Assembly (NCBI RefSeq): GCF_900104415.1 | Contig: NZ_FMXR01000004.1 | Coordinates: 124,001-188,000 of the forward strand | Direction of reading: 5' to 3' | DNA length: 64,000 nucleotides | DNA from: Eubacterium oxidoreducens | GTDB lineage: Bacteria; Bacillota; Clostridia; Lachnospirales; Lachnospiraceae | Part shown: positions 42,601-50,872 of the stretch, one piece after another | How positions within the stretch are numbered: position 1 is the first letter of the stretch | How the letters are laid out: the number at the start of each line of letters is the position of its first letter | Notes under the pieces: model-generated | Told to the model about the DNA's origin: nothing | Databases searched by the model: none | What the model saw: only the letters and a program-made list of their open reading frames with translations | Translations under genes and position numbers: made by a program

Positions 42601-44012
42601 TAAGAAACTTTTACTTTTATCTTGTAGGTTACACCGTTTACCTTAATGGTAATCACGGATTTTCCTTTTTTCAGACCTATTATTTTTACGGTGGTGGCAT
42701 TCTTTCTTGACTTAACCTTTGCAATCTTGGTTTTCGAGCTTTTATATACATTCTTTACGGAATCCGCTTTTCCCGTAATCTTCACCTTCAGGTATTTGCC
42801 TTTTTTGATTTTGTAAGTTTTGCTTTTTACGTATTTCTTTCCATTCACTTTTAGTGTTGGGCTGCTTTTCACATTAACCTTACAGGTAATCTTTGTTCCG
42901 CTTTTTAAGGTTGCCGTTATGATTGCAGTTCCCTTTTTCAGACCGGTCACAACTCCGCTGTTCGATACTTTTGCCACTTTCTTATTGGAAGAGGACCACT
43001 TCTTTACGGTTCCGTTCATTACGGTAAGATATTCGGTACCTCCGGCTTTTAAAGAAACCGAACTTCCGTTGTAAAAATAAGGCGTTGCAAAACTCACCTG
43101 GACAAGCGTATAGCCGGACCCAATGTCTGACAAAGCCTCAGGAATCGCATCTCCTGTCGGTGTGGACACGCTCCACACACCTTTGCTTTTGTTTGTGCCG
43201 CTGCTATAATCAAAAGTTTTATAGCCGGCGGGTTTAAGTGTTTTAATAAGATTTACAACAGATGTCGCTCCATTTGCATCGTATCCGTTATACTCCGCCA
43301 AAGTCATGGTAAAGGTGTTTTTATCACCTTCCATATATACGCAGTATTTTCCCATATTATAGAGGGAAGAGATGCTTTCATTGGTTAATTTTGTAATCCC
43401 CAAATTGGAAATTACAGTGCCGTTAAAATACGCAGCATCCAGTACCTCATTTATGGTATCTTCATTCCAGGCTTCGCCGGCATACAATGACAACCGGGGT
43501 GTGGCCGTCTCTGTATTCGGTACTCTGGTGTAATAGGTACCGCTTGCATTATCGGTATCTTCAGAAGTGGAATCCACTGCCGTAATATATCCCGTTACTA
43601 AATTTGAATCCATTTTATAATAATCAGCAAGGGCTTCCGCAATATAACCGAAAATTATATAGGTCCAGATGTCATTATCACTTGCGACATCCGTATAAAT
43701 CCAGGAATTGTCATCTAAATAAAAGGCTGCTGTCCCGCTGTCAATCTCATCTTCATAACCGCTTGCCGGAGTAATCGTTATTGCAATACACCCATCACTC
43801 TCCGAATAAGCAGTCTTAATCGTGGCATATCCTTCGTAACTGCTAATCAAATTCTGATAATCCGAATTGGCGGTTAGGCTGGTATAAATTCCGCTTAATA
43901 TATTCGTTTCATCGGCGGAAAGTGACACCAGGGATGTGGCAAACGTAAGAGATAAAGCCATGATTCCCGTTAAAGCCATAGAAGCAAGTTTCATCATCTT
44001 GTTTTTTTTCAT
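42600..44012 (-). CDS. Secreted protein with BIG2 Ig-like domains
   Basis: A 470-residue exported protein. The signal peptide (MKKNKMMKLASMALTGIMAL, cleavage near SLSADE) is followed by about 240 residues without a known domain and then two Ig-like BIG2 modules: VSLKAGGTEYLTVMNG ... VVTGLKKGTAIITATLKSG and KKYVKSKTYKIKKGKYLKV ... IGLKKGKSVITIKVNG. The ATG follows AAAGGAGAG. No LPXTG anchor. Likely a cell-surface adhesive or scaffold protein. Its base composition is richer in GC than the neighbouring Abi gene, suggesting separate acquisition. Confidence 0.83.
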   Translation of the reverse strand: MKKNKMMKLASMALTGIMALSLTFATSLVSLSADETNILSGIYTSLTANSDYQNLISSYEGYATIKTAYSESDGCIAITITPASGYEDEIDSGTAAFYLDDNSWIYTDVASDNDIWTYIIFGYIAEALADYYKMDSNLVTGYITAVDSTSEDTDNASGTYYTRVPNTETATPRLSLYAGEAWNEDTINEVLDAAYFNGTVISNLGITKLTNESISSLYNMGKYCVYMEGDKNTFTMTLAEYNGYDANGATSVVNLIKTLKPAGYKTFDYSSGTNKSKGVWSVSTPTGDAIPEALSDIGSGYTLVQVSFATPYFYNGSSVSLKAGGTEYLTVMNGTVKKWSSSNKKVAKVSNSGVVTGLKKGTAIITATLKSGTKITCKVNVKSSPTLKVNGKKYVKSKTYKIKKGKYLKVKITGKADSVKNVYKSSKTKIAKVKSRKNATTVKIIGLKKGKSVITIKVNGVTYKIKVKVS

Positions 44013-44230
44013 ATTCTCTCCTTTCAATCCAGTTGATAGTACCTTCGTTCTATTTGATTCTATCAGCCGGAAAAATTTTCGTCAATGGTACTTACCCCAC
44101 TTTTACATCCGCCAAAATTATTTTACAAATATCACACCGCCCGCATCCGTCGGATGATCTATATATACAACCTCTTTTTCTTTACCGTTGTACCCTTGTT
44201 TTTTTCAAAAATGTATCATCTTTTCTTACA
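44013..44230. other. Upstream region of the surface protein gene
   Basis: AT-rich spacer holding the surface protein leader. On the minus strand a short stretch reads VVYIDHPTDAGGVIFVK and then stops, probably a relic. No other feature seen. Confidence 0.4.
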
Positions 44231-44410
44231 CTAATAATCCAAACTATTTTCATTTAATAAAAAGTCAAATAATCCCATAACAGTTATGCCTTGATCGTTT
44301 CTCCACACCGGCGTATTTCCTCCTGTTATTATTATTTTTTTAAAAGAATCCGGTATTTTAGTAAGCGAGGCTTGTTCCTGGTCTATTTTTTCTTGATTTG
44401 GTAATCGGGA
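44231..44410 (-). pseudogene. C-terminal remnant of a DUF4143-type AAA ATPase
   Basis: The minus strand reads SLTKIPDSFKKIIITGG then NTPVWRNDQGITVMGLFDFL and LNENSLDY-stop, which matches the conserved end of ATP-binding proteins with a DUF4143 domain (IPDSFKKIVI ... GIxxMGLFDFLL). All upstream domains are missing. Confidence 0.6.
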
Positions 44411-44443
44411 GGTGGAATTTAAAATTTCAATTTTGGCGAATTA

Positions 44444-44472
44444 TTGAGTTATTCGCTTGTGGGTGATATAAT
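44444..44472 (+). promoter_or_regulatory. Promoter of the Abi gene
   Basis: TTGAGT at 44444-44449, 17-base spacer, TATAAT at 44467-44472, 30 bases before the ATG. Confidence 0.7.
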
Positions 44473-44501
44473 TTTAAATTATTTAGATTATGGGGGGAAA
44501 G

Positions 44502-45476
44502 ATGAAGTCACCGCAAACAATAAATGGATTAATGCGACATTTAAGAAATGAGTGTAATGTAAATATTTCTGGTAGTAGGCAAAAACAACAATTGATTAGC
44601 TATGGCTACTATCATGGATATAAGGGTTACAGATTCTATAAGAATAACAGTAATCAGTTGCCATATACGGATTTTTCAGAGGTGGTGGCAGTTATTGAAT
44701 ATGATAACAACATGAAGGAAGCACTCTATTCAAATTTGATGTTTATAGAAACTGCCATAAAGAATATAGTATGTAATGAATCTGTGCAAGGCCTTAGATT
44801 TGGGACTTTTGATCATGTTTTTAAAGAGCGTATGAATGATTACTCATCGAATGCAAAATTGCAATCAAAACGTTTAAAACTTAGGAATGCGGTGTATTCC
44901 AAGTTGTCAGCTCGTTATCATGATGAAGAGAAAAAAGACAACCAGATGATTCGGCACTTTTATAATAGGGGTGAAGATATTCCTCTTTGGGTTGTTTTTG
45001 AGATACTATATTTAAGCGACTTAGCGTCTTTTTTTGAGTGCTTGAACTTGTCATCTCGAGAATCAATCCTTAAGCAGCTTGGTATGTTAGATGTTGCTAT
45101 TGACACAAATCGAAATTTACTTTCAAATATGCTTTATACAATTAAAGCATTGAGAAATGCGGTGGCTCATAATAACGTGATTTTTGATACCAGATTTAAA
45201 GATAGAAATATTGGTTCCGTATTAAAAAAGTGGACTGAAAAGGAGACTGGTATACAGAATATTACATTGTATTCTTTGATAGATTATATTATTGTTTTAT
45301 GTTGCTTGTTAAAGAGAATAGATTTTGGCGGAACAAGGACAAAACAATTAGTAAAAACATTCAAAAATGAGAATGCAAAGTTAAAGGGTTCAGTTAGTCC
45401 AAATATTTATAGTATGATTATTCCTAACAACGTTTCAGTAAAAATAACTGCGTTAGAAACCTATTTAAATTCGTAA
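44502..45476 (+). CDS. Abi_2-family HEPN protein (AbiD/AbiF-like)
   Basis: A 324-residue Abi_2-type protein. The N-terminus (KSPQTINGLMRHLRNECNV, then YYHGYKGYRFYKNN) is characteristic. The C-terminal half holds a HEPN-type RxxxxH motif, RNAVAHNN, near residue 220, so it is probably an RNase that halts growth on infection. The ATG follows GGGGGGA. The stop falls inside repeat copy 2, which carries a promoter, a structured stretch and a terminator. AbiF relatives of Cas13 have been reported with neighbouring antitoxin RNAs, which makes the adjacent element a candidate partner. Confidence 0.83.
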   Translation: MKSPQTINGLMRHLRNECNVNISGSRQKQQLISYGYYHGYKGYRFYKNNSNQLPYTDFSEVVAVIEYDNNMKEALYSNLMFIETAIKNIVCNESVQGLRFGTFDHVFKERMNDYSSNAKLQSKRLKLRNAVYSKLSARYHDEEKKDNQMIRHFYNRGEDIPLWVVFEILYLSDLASFFECLNLSSRESILKQLGMLDVAIDTNRNLLSNMLYTIKALRNAVAHNNVIFDTRFKDRNIGSVLKKWTEKETGIQNITLYSLIDYIIVLCCLLKRIDFGGTRTKQLVKTFKNENAKLKGSVSPNIYSMIIPNNVSVKITALETYLNS

Positions 45477-45601
45477 AAATTATTGATTTTTCATGTTGGC
45501 ATGTGGTAGAATATCGTAAGCGAAAGAGGTGTACGTTTTTGGACTGCACTGGGGAAGTCACTCGGTGGCTTCCTTTTTTGTTATATAGAACACAAAAAAG
45601 A
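45460..45601 (+). repeat. 142-base direct repeat, copy 2
   Basis: Starts in the last codons of the Abi gene and ends exactly where the truncated ATPase gene at 45602 begins. Five differences from copy 1 at 41481, no gaps. It contains the candidate small RNA described separately. Identical lengths 3,979 bases apart suggest duplication or recombination through this element. Confidence 0.85.
45483..45579 (+). ncRNA. Candidate small RNA next to the Abi/HEPN gene
   Basis: Promoter-like TTGATT (45483) and extended -10 TGGTAGAAT (hexamer at 45507-45512) with an 18-base spacer; predicted start near 45519. The transcript of about 60 bases would contain CGAAA/TTTTG pairing and end in the terminator GGAAGTCAC-TCG-GTGGCTTCC plus six T (45553-45579). 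In copy 1 the same stem reads CGAAA/TTTCG, so the pairing is kept through a G-U wobble. Promoter and terminator are seen; expression and function are inferred. Confidence 0.55.
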
Positions 45602-46231
45602 ATTGCTGGCAAATGCAATTGTCCATAATAATTATGAAAATGGTAAGCCTATCCAAATATATATATCAGAAAAACAAATAAATATTGTGAATTATAATAA
45701 ACCGTTACCGCCCATCCGTATTAGTGATTTGAATGAGAGAACATTCTTTAATGAGCGCGATACAGAAAATCCTGAAATCCGGGATATGTTTAAAGCATTA
45801 GGTATTATAGAGTCCTTCGGAACAGGTATCGGGGAAGCAAAAAGATCAATGCGAGAAAATGGTTCTCCGGATCTTTTTTATAAGACTTTTGACATAAATG
45901 ACAATGTAACCTCTGTAGTCATTCCTGTAAATGAAGAATATTTCGAAATTAAAAATGGAACCAAACCAAAGAAAAAAGTTTGGATTGAGAACGAAACCAA
46001 AGATTTTAAGCAAAAAATCTTGGATTCGGGATATACAAAAAAAATAAAACAAAACATTTTGAAGCTGTATGAGGAAATTGGAACAGAGGTTTTTGGAATT
46101 CTCGTGTAGTAGAAGTCCTTGGTTGTTCGGAGGTAACAGCTACCGCATATTTGAAAAGAATGGAGGATGAACTGAAGATTATTGTTCCTGTAGAAGGAAT
46201 GGGTAAAGGAAAATATAGATTTTTATTGTAA
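45602..46231 (+). pseudogene. RecG-like/AlbA_2 ATPase family fragment, truncated and frameshifted
   Basis: The text LLANAIVHNNYENGKPIQIY, then DLNERTFFNERDTENPEIRD and GIIESFGTGIGEAKRSM matches the ATPase-like C-terminal part of HTH/AlbA_2 (RecG-like) regulators. The N-terminal DNA-binding half is cut off at the repeat boundary. At about 46092 one base is missing: the frame ends in TAG-TAG, while the next frame continues SRVVEVLGCSEVTATAYLKR ... KYRFLL and stops at 46231. Non-functional. Confidence 0.75.
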
Positions 46232-46269
46232 GTAAAGCTAGCAATAATAAACAGAACTACTAAAACTAT

Positions 46270-46319
46270 GGGTGCATATACATGTCTATCAATCGAAAGG
46301 TATGAGTGCACCCTTTTTT
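46270..46319 (+). terminator. Intrinsic terminator
   Basis: GGGTGCA pairs with TGCACCC, followed by six T. Confidence 0.75.
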
Positions 46320-46429
46320 GAAATTTAAAGATAATCGTTAGTATTTAAACTAAGTGCACGGTTTTAAATCAAAAACAATAGTTCCAAGGGTTACTGCACG
46401 GCGGTAGCTCTTTTTTATGCACCAGATCG

Positions 46430-46972
46430 AGGATTTTTCACACTGCAAACCCAAAGAATTGTATCAAAAATAAACCTTATGCTGGGCATATTGAGCATCA
46501 TAGATATACCGGAAATAGTGATATCATAGAGGACGAGGAAGATGATGATCTGATTGTAAAAGCTGAGGCGTATGAAAGCGGTGTTTCAGGATGTCCGATA
46601 GAGGGGCATAATGGAAGCTGGGATGGATCTAGAGGTAACTCTATGTGGAGACCGAATAGAGAAGCAATCCCTACGAGATATAACCCCGATGGTCTCACTT
46701 GGGGAGAAATTCTTGATAAATATGGAATAGAAGGGATCGAATATAAAGATGGCGATCCGGATTTCTCGCCTGTTTCAAAGGGAGAAGTTGAAATAGATGA
46801 TTTCACCGATGATCGAACATCCAACTTTGCGCAAGCTGATGAAGCACTGGCAAAACAGAAAGGTTGTTCACCGGAGGATGTTAAGAAATGGCGAGAGGAA
46901 AATGGATATACCTGGCATGAGTGCAGGGATTGCAAAACAATGCAGAAGATTCCGAGAGAAGTAAAAATATAA
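46430..46972 (+). pseudogene. C-terminal fragment of a polymorphic toxin-like HNH/EndoVII nuclease
   Basis: An open frame without a start or ribosome site. It reads CPIEGHNGSWDGSRGNSMW, then PDGLTWGEILDKYGIEGIEY and ends KKWREENGYTWHECRDCKTM-QKIPREVKI. The GYTWHE...D..TMQ.IP end matches the WHH-type HNH/EndoVII toxin domains. The secretion and repeat part of such a protein is missing, and no immunity gene is evident beside it. Likely a displaced toxin tip. Confidence 0.6.
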
Positions 46973-46975
46973 GGA

Positions 46976-46999
46976 GCTCACCTTCATTGGTGAGCTCTA
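46976..46999. terminator. Palindromic hairpin after the toxin fragment
   Basis: GAGCTCACC-TTCATT-GGTGAGCTC, a perfect stem without a long T run; possibly a weak terminator. Confidence 0.5.
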
Positions 47000-47050
47000 G
47001 GCGTTTACCATTGCCGGTAAAACGGCTTTATCATCAATGTAATAATCGCA

Positions 47051-47230
47051 GGTAATCTTCCGGGAGTTGTTGCTGAGATTGCCAGGGCTCTTTACACGAC
47101 GCCGGATTATCTGCTTGGCTTTGAAGAAGAAAAGGATCCGTTTGAAAAGGAAGCACTGTGTATATTACAGGGAATAAAGGATGATACTGTAAGAGAGATG
47201 CTTCTGAAGCAGATGAAGGTTCTTGTATAA
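47051..47230 (+). pseudogene. C-terminal fragment of an XRE-family regulator
   Basis: Reads GVVAEIARALYTTPDYLLGF and then EEEKDPFEKEALCILQGIKD ... MKVLV-stop, the end of a Cro/CI-type helix-turn-helix (TTPDYLLGF is the usual terminal helix signature) with a helical tail. The first half of the helix-turn-helix is missing. Confidence 0.65.
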
Positions 47231-47369
47231 CCGCACAATCTTTCGATTTGGGCGTTTATCGTAAAGATGACTTTGTTCGGAAATATATTCGGAAGGATAT
47301 CAAATGCAAATTGACATCCTTCCGAATAATGTTTATACTGTAGGAGATGATAAAAGGGGGTATGTCCAT

Positions 47370-49232
47370 ATGAAATCCTGCAAGCAAATGGCTATGGTAT
47401 GGGGAATATCGGAGCGTAGAGTGACGGGATTCTGCAAGGAAGGTATGATTCCCGGAGCTGTTAAGGTAGGTAAGAGATGGCAGATACCGGATGATGCAAA
47501 GCGACCGGCTGATAAGCGTATCGTTACAGGACGATATATCAAGTCGGGAGTAGAGAATGAAAAAAAACCACTTCCGGTAGGAATATCGGATTATATCCGT
47601 GCACAGTTAGAATACTATTATGTGGACAAAACTCTTCTGATCAAAGAGTTTCTTGATCGTAAAGCTTTTGTCTCATTATTTACAAGACCAAGACGTTTTG
47701 GAAAGACCCTGAATATGGATATGCTTCGGGTTTTCTTTGAAATATCCGATGAAGATACAAGCAGGTATTTTACGGACAAAGCAATCTGGAAGTGCGGGGA
47801 TGAATACAGAAAGCATCAGGGGAAGTATCCTGTGATATTTCTGACATTTAAAGATGTAAAATATGATTCCTGGGAAGCAACCTTTGCAAAGATCTCCGGG
47901 TTGCTACAGGAAGAATTCGGAAGACATTCTGAACTACAAAACAGTGATAAACTCGAAAAGTATGAGAAAAACTATTTTGAGAAAGTATTAAACGGACAGG
48001 CGAATGAAGTAGAGCTTTCGGCTTCTCTTCAAAAGCTTTCCAAAATGCTTGCAATTCATTACAAAAAAGCTCCGATCATCATCATTGATGAGTACGATAC
48101 TCCGATCCAGGAAGGGTATTCGAAAGAGTTCTATGATGAGATCATCGGATTCATGAGGAACTTTTTTTCCGGGGCGTTCAAGGATAACAGCAACCTGTCA
48201 TATGGATTCCTGACCGGAATACTTCGGATAGCGCAGGAGAGCATTTTCAGCGGTTTAAATAATCTTACTGTTAATTCAGTGATGGACGAGGAGTACGATG
48301 GTTTCTTTGGCTTCACTGAATCCGAAGTGGCTGAAATGCTTGCTTATTACGGAGCATCTGATAAGGAGGAGGAACTTCGGAGCTGGTATGATGGATATTT
48401 CTTCGGGAACAAGGAAATTTATAACCCGTGGTCAGTGATCAATTACTTGTCAAGAGGATGCTTGCCGCAGGCATACTGGGTGAACACCGGAAAAAACGAG
48501 GTACTGGAAGATGTACTGAATACAGCAACGGATGATATCACTGAGAAACTGTATTCTCTTCTTCAAGGAGATCGTGTCATTGCGAGGATCGATCAGAACG
48601 TGGTGTACAGATCACTTGCGGAAGATCCTGCAAATATCTACAGTCTGCTTCTGGTGGCCGGATATCTGAAAACTCCGAAGAAAGAATTGCAAGGTGATGG
48701 AGCGTGGCTCTGCGAGGTTTCGATACCGAACCGTGAGATAGCGGCAGTATATAAGAGTGAGATCCTGTCGCATCTGATGCAGATCGGTGCAATGGGAAGA
48801 GCTACAGCCAATAAGATCGCTGAGAGTCTTTATGCACAGGATACAAAGAAACTGCAGGACGGAATCGGAGAATACTTAAAGAAGAGTATCAGCTTCTATG
48901 ATGCCGGAGCGGAGGGGTTTTATCATGGGCTGGTTCTTGGGCTTATCGCTTTGATGGATAATCAGTATCGGATCAGGTCAAACAGAGAGTCCGGCGACGG
49001 ACGATATGATATCAGCCTGTTCCCCAGGGAAAATAAATATCCGGGAATGATCATGGAATTAAAATGGGATAAAGATCTGAACGATGAGGAACTGGATGCC
49101 TTATCTGCAGAAGCTCTTGATCAGATCAATAAAAAAGGGTATGACACAGAAATGCGTGAGGAGGGTGTAGCGGATATCATTAAATTTGGGATAGCATTCT
49201 CAGGAAAAAAAGTAAAGATAAGAACTGAATAA
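47370..49232 (+). CDS. AAA-ATPase-like/PD-(D/E)XK protein with N-terminal helix-turn-helix
   Basis: A 620-residue protein. Residues 1-50 are a helix-turn-helix (MKSCKQMAMVWGISERRVTG). Then follow an AAA-ATPase-like domain (VDKTLLIKEFLDRKAFVSLF, TRPRRFGKTLNMDML, IIIIDEYDTPIQEGY) and a C-terminal PD-(D/E)XK nuclease domain (RYDISLFPRENKYPGMIMEL with Lys in ELKWDKD). These multi-copy proteins are common in anaerobes and their function is unsettled; defence or mobility roles have been suggested. The ATG is nine bases from AGGGGG. An alternative upstream ATG at 47304 has no ribosome site. Confidence 0.82.
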   Translation: MKSCKQMAMVWGISERRVTGFCKEGMIPGAVKVGKRWQIPDDAKRPADKRIVTGRYIKSGVENEKKPLPVGISDYIRAQLEYYYVDKTLLIKEFLDRKAFVSLFTRPRRFGKTLNMDMLRVFFEISDEDTSRYFTDKAIWKCGDEYRKHQGKYPVIFLTFKDVKYDSWEATFAKISGLLQEEFGRHSELQNSDKLEKYEKNYFEKVLNGQANEVELSASLQKLSKMLAIHYKKAPIIIIDEYDTPIQEGYSKEFYDEIIGFMRNFFSGAFKDNSNLSYGFLTGILRIAQESIFSGLNNLTVNSVMDEEYDGFFGFTESEVAEMLAYYGASDKEEELRSWYDGYFFGNKEIYNPWSVINYLSRGCLPQAYWVNTGKNEVLEDVLNTATDDITEKLYSLLQGDRVIARIDQNVVYRSLAEDPANIYSLLLVAGYLKTPKKELQGDGAWLCEVSIPNREIAAVYKSEILSHLMQIGAMGRATANKIAESLYAQDTKKLQDGIGEYLKKSISFYDAGAEGFYHGLVLGLIALMDNQYRIRSNRESGDGRYDISLFPRENKYPGMIMELKWDKDLNDEELDALSAEALDQINKKGYDTEMREEGVADIIKFGIAFSGKKVKIRTE

Positions 49233-49243
49233 AAACATATGTT

Positions 49244-49272
49244 TTAAGGATCTCTTCGGAGGTCCTTTTTTA
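49244..49272 (+). terminator. Intrinsic terminator
   Basis: AAGGATCTC-TTCG-GAGGTCCTT followed by T residues, directly after the AAA-ATPase-like gene. Confidence 0.85.
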
Positions 49273-49426
49273 ATACATTTATATCGATAGTTGTCTCTCG
49301 GTTAACTTTCGGTTATCTGTTTGGGGAACGACTTTTTACATAGAGTTCCGTAGAATTGCATGTGTAAGCAAGAGGTGACAGGGGCCGGCAAGCCTGACCT
49401 CCAAGAAAGAAAATGGAGGTGCGAAC

Positions 49427-49909
49427 ATGTGCATTACAGAAGACAAGTTGGTGGAAAGCTACGGGAAAGCAACTCCCCGTAAACGCTTCCGACTGAGCTA
49501 CAAGAACTATAGTATCTTTCCACAGTTAGTGGACTGCTACGAAACCGGACTGTTCAACCGGATCCTCTTCGAGGTTGAATACAACAGACGGAAGAAAAAT
49601 GATGACGACCTAGGCGTGAGGATCCAGACCAGTCATCGCAGCGGTCCGACAGCTGCAAAAGCGATTGAGCATATCATGATCCGCGATGCCATCGAGGAGT
49701 GCAATTTCTCCGGGAACATCTTGAAGGAGTCCGATGATTCCGAGAAGCATAAGCGGGACATCCTGACGATCCATATGATGCGCAGGGAATACGAGGTCTT
49801 TGATACAAGCCTCAAAGCACTTCCCTTGGCGGAATTCAAGATCACCTACAGTCATCTGCACGACGGGAGAAAGCTCGTAGAGATCGCGGATTTTTTAAAG
49901 CAATTGTAG
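49427..49909 (+). CDS. Uncharacterised protein
   Basis: A 160-residue basic soluble protein with a good AATGGAGG ribosome site. It begins MCITEDKLVESYGKATPRKR and contains FEVEYNRRKKNDDDLGVRIQ and a C-terminal helix. GC content is higher than in flanking sequence. The 100-base leader has a GAGGT...ACCTC hairpin. Size and composition recall phage late-gene regulators, but I cannot support a family. Confidence 0.6.
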   Translation: MCITEDKLVESYGKATPRKRFRLSYKNYSIFPQLVDCYETGLFNRILFEVEYNRRKKNDDDLGVRIQTSHRSGPTAAKAIEHIMIRDAIEECNFSGNILKESDDSEKHKRDILTIHMMRREYEVFDTSLKALPLAEFKITYSHLHDGRKLVEIADFLKQL

Positions 49910-50098
49910 TTTACCAAATATCCGCAAATAATAATATATTGCGGATGTATAGTCAGAAAGTGGACGGCATTCGCCTGACCACACAGATTCACGATGACCT
50001 GTTTTTGAATGAAAATCGACCTGAGTGGTCGGAAATTGCGACCATTATTTATAAACTTAGAGAATACACTCAGTTAAAAAAGAATATAAAGTAGCGAA
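49910..50098 (+). other. Hairpin and gene remnant
   Basis: ATCCGCAA ... TTGCGGAT (near 49919-49946) may end the preceding transcript. After it, a frame without start reads QKVDGIRLTTQIHDDLFLNE and then RPEWSEIATIIYKLREYTQL before stopping near 50094. It looks like the tail of a lost gene. Confidence 0.4.
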
Positions 50099-50214
50099 AG
50101 CACGCTTATGCTTAAGTGTGCTTGGCTATTATAAAACAAACCCTCCTGGGAATGTCAAAGGTAGTGAAAACAATCAGCATTTTGACATGACTTGTGGAGG
50201 GTTTGTTATTTTTT
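50099..50214 (+). repeat. Structured dispersed repeat, copy B
   Basis: Partner of 34636-34753. Stem 1 is AGCACGCTT/AAGTGTGCT; stem 2 is closed by CAAACCCTCC/GGAGGGTTTG with a perfect inner ATGTCAAA/TTTGACAT, and a T run follows. The stem-1 changes relative to copy A preserve base pairing. Confidence 0.65.
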
Positions 50215-50291
50215 GAGTTTTTCTTGCTATTATTCCTTTGAGAAAATAAAAAATAATTGTTATATTATGCAAGTTTAACGGAGGATTATGC

Positions 50292-50516
50292 ATGGAATAT
50301 TTAACCATATCTGAAGTAGCAGAGAAATCGGGAATAATCGCTAGAAGAGTAGTTGTTCTTTGTAAAGAAGGAAGAATAGAAGGAGCTATAAAGAAAAGCC
50401 GAATGTGGCTGATACCGGATACTGCAAATAAGCCAGAAGATGCAAAAACTTTTGCGCGTTCTTTAAAAATTCATAAGATTTTAACTACCCTGCATTTTTT
50501 TGGAATAAAGTCTTGA
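50292..50516 (+). CDS. Small helix-turn-helix protein, probably a truncated relative of the 47370 gene
   Basis: A 74-residue protein (MEYLTISEVAEKSGIIARRV, then VLCKEGRIEGAIKKSRMWLI). Its helix-turn-helix matches the N-terminus of the protein at 47370 (ERRVTGFCKEGMIPGAVK) in layout. After the motif IPDTANKPEDAK it diverges and stops. GGAGG precedes the ATG. Either a free-standing regulator or a cut-down remnant; the latter fits the damaged surroundings. Its TGA stop is followed directly by TAA. Confidence 0.55.
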   Translation: MEYLTISEVAEKSGIIARRVVVLCKEGRIEGAIKKSRMWLIPDTANKPEDAKTFARSLKIHKILTTLHFFGIKS

Positions 50517-50559
50517 TAAATAAAAAATTTTTACATATAATACCTATTAACCCGATAGG
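50514..50559 (+). promoter_or_regulatory. Promoter with sulfur-type operator before the gamma-glutamylcysteine operon
   Basis: TTGATA at 50514-50519, 16-base spacer, TATAAT at 50536-50541. CCTAT-N7-ATAGG at 50543-50559 follows one base after the -10. The same 17-base palindrome stands at the same place in the cysK promoter, so one repressor, probably the Rrf2 protein encoded at 60210, controls both. Confidence 0.8.
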
Positions 50560-50588
50560 AAAAACAGGAAAACAGGAGAAGTGAGGTC

Positions 50589-50738
50589 ATGATGGTTTTT
50601 ACAAAAAATGTTAACAGAATGTGTGAATACATGCATTATGCTATGAGCATTTGTTGTTTCATGGCTGTTTGCCATTATCGCAAATTTCATAAAGAGCTTC
50701 TCAGATATAGGTTAATTATGTATGCCAATAATAAATGA
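50589..50738 (+). CDS. Cys/Met-rich leader peptide 1
   Basis: A 49-residue frame with AGGAGAAG upstream: MMVFTKNVNRMCEYMHYAMS followed by ICCFMAVCHYRK. It contains four Cys (CC pair) and seven Met. It lies between the operator promoter and an intrinsic terminator ahead of the glutamate-cysteine ligase gene. Stalling at Cys codons during cysteine shortage would favour an alternative fold, because CTTCTC at the distal end of the frame can pair with GAGAAG, the left arm of the terminator. Attenuation is inferred from this layout. Confidence 0.65.
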   Translation: MMVFTKNVNRMCEYMHYAMSICCFMAVCHYRKFHKELLRYRLIMYANNK

Positions 50739-50770
50739 TTAAACTTTAAGAAAATAAGTATTAGGTATGA

Positions 50771-50801
50771 GAGAAGTGTCAATATTGATGCTTCTTTTTT
50801 T
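50771..50801 (+). terminator. Attenuator terminator 1
   Basis: AGAAGTGTCAA pairs with TTGATGCTTCT (two G-T wobbles), followed by seven T. It lies 33 bases after the leader peptide stop and about 70 bases before the ligase gene. Confidence 0.8.
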
Positions 50802-50872
50802 CACCTTAGAGAAACAATTCAAGCTCCAAAAATTACTTGAATTGAAATAAATATTTATTGGGAGAAAAAGAA

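Noticed and set aside
46498-46935. 145-residue minus-strand frame
   Set aside because: Opposite the toxin-like fragment, whose plus-strand text matches a known nuclease end; the minus frame is Ser/Pro-rich shadow sequence.
50099-50214. Insertion sequence ends
   Set aside because: The hairpins resemble those of some transposon ends, but no transposase or target duplication is visible at either copy.
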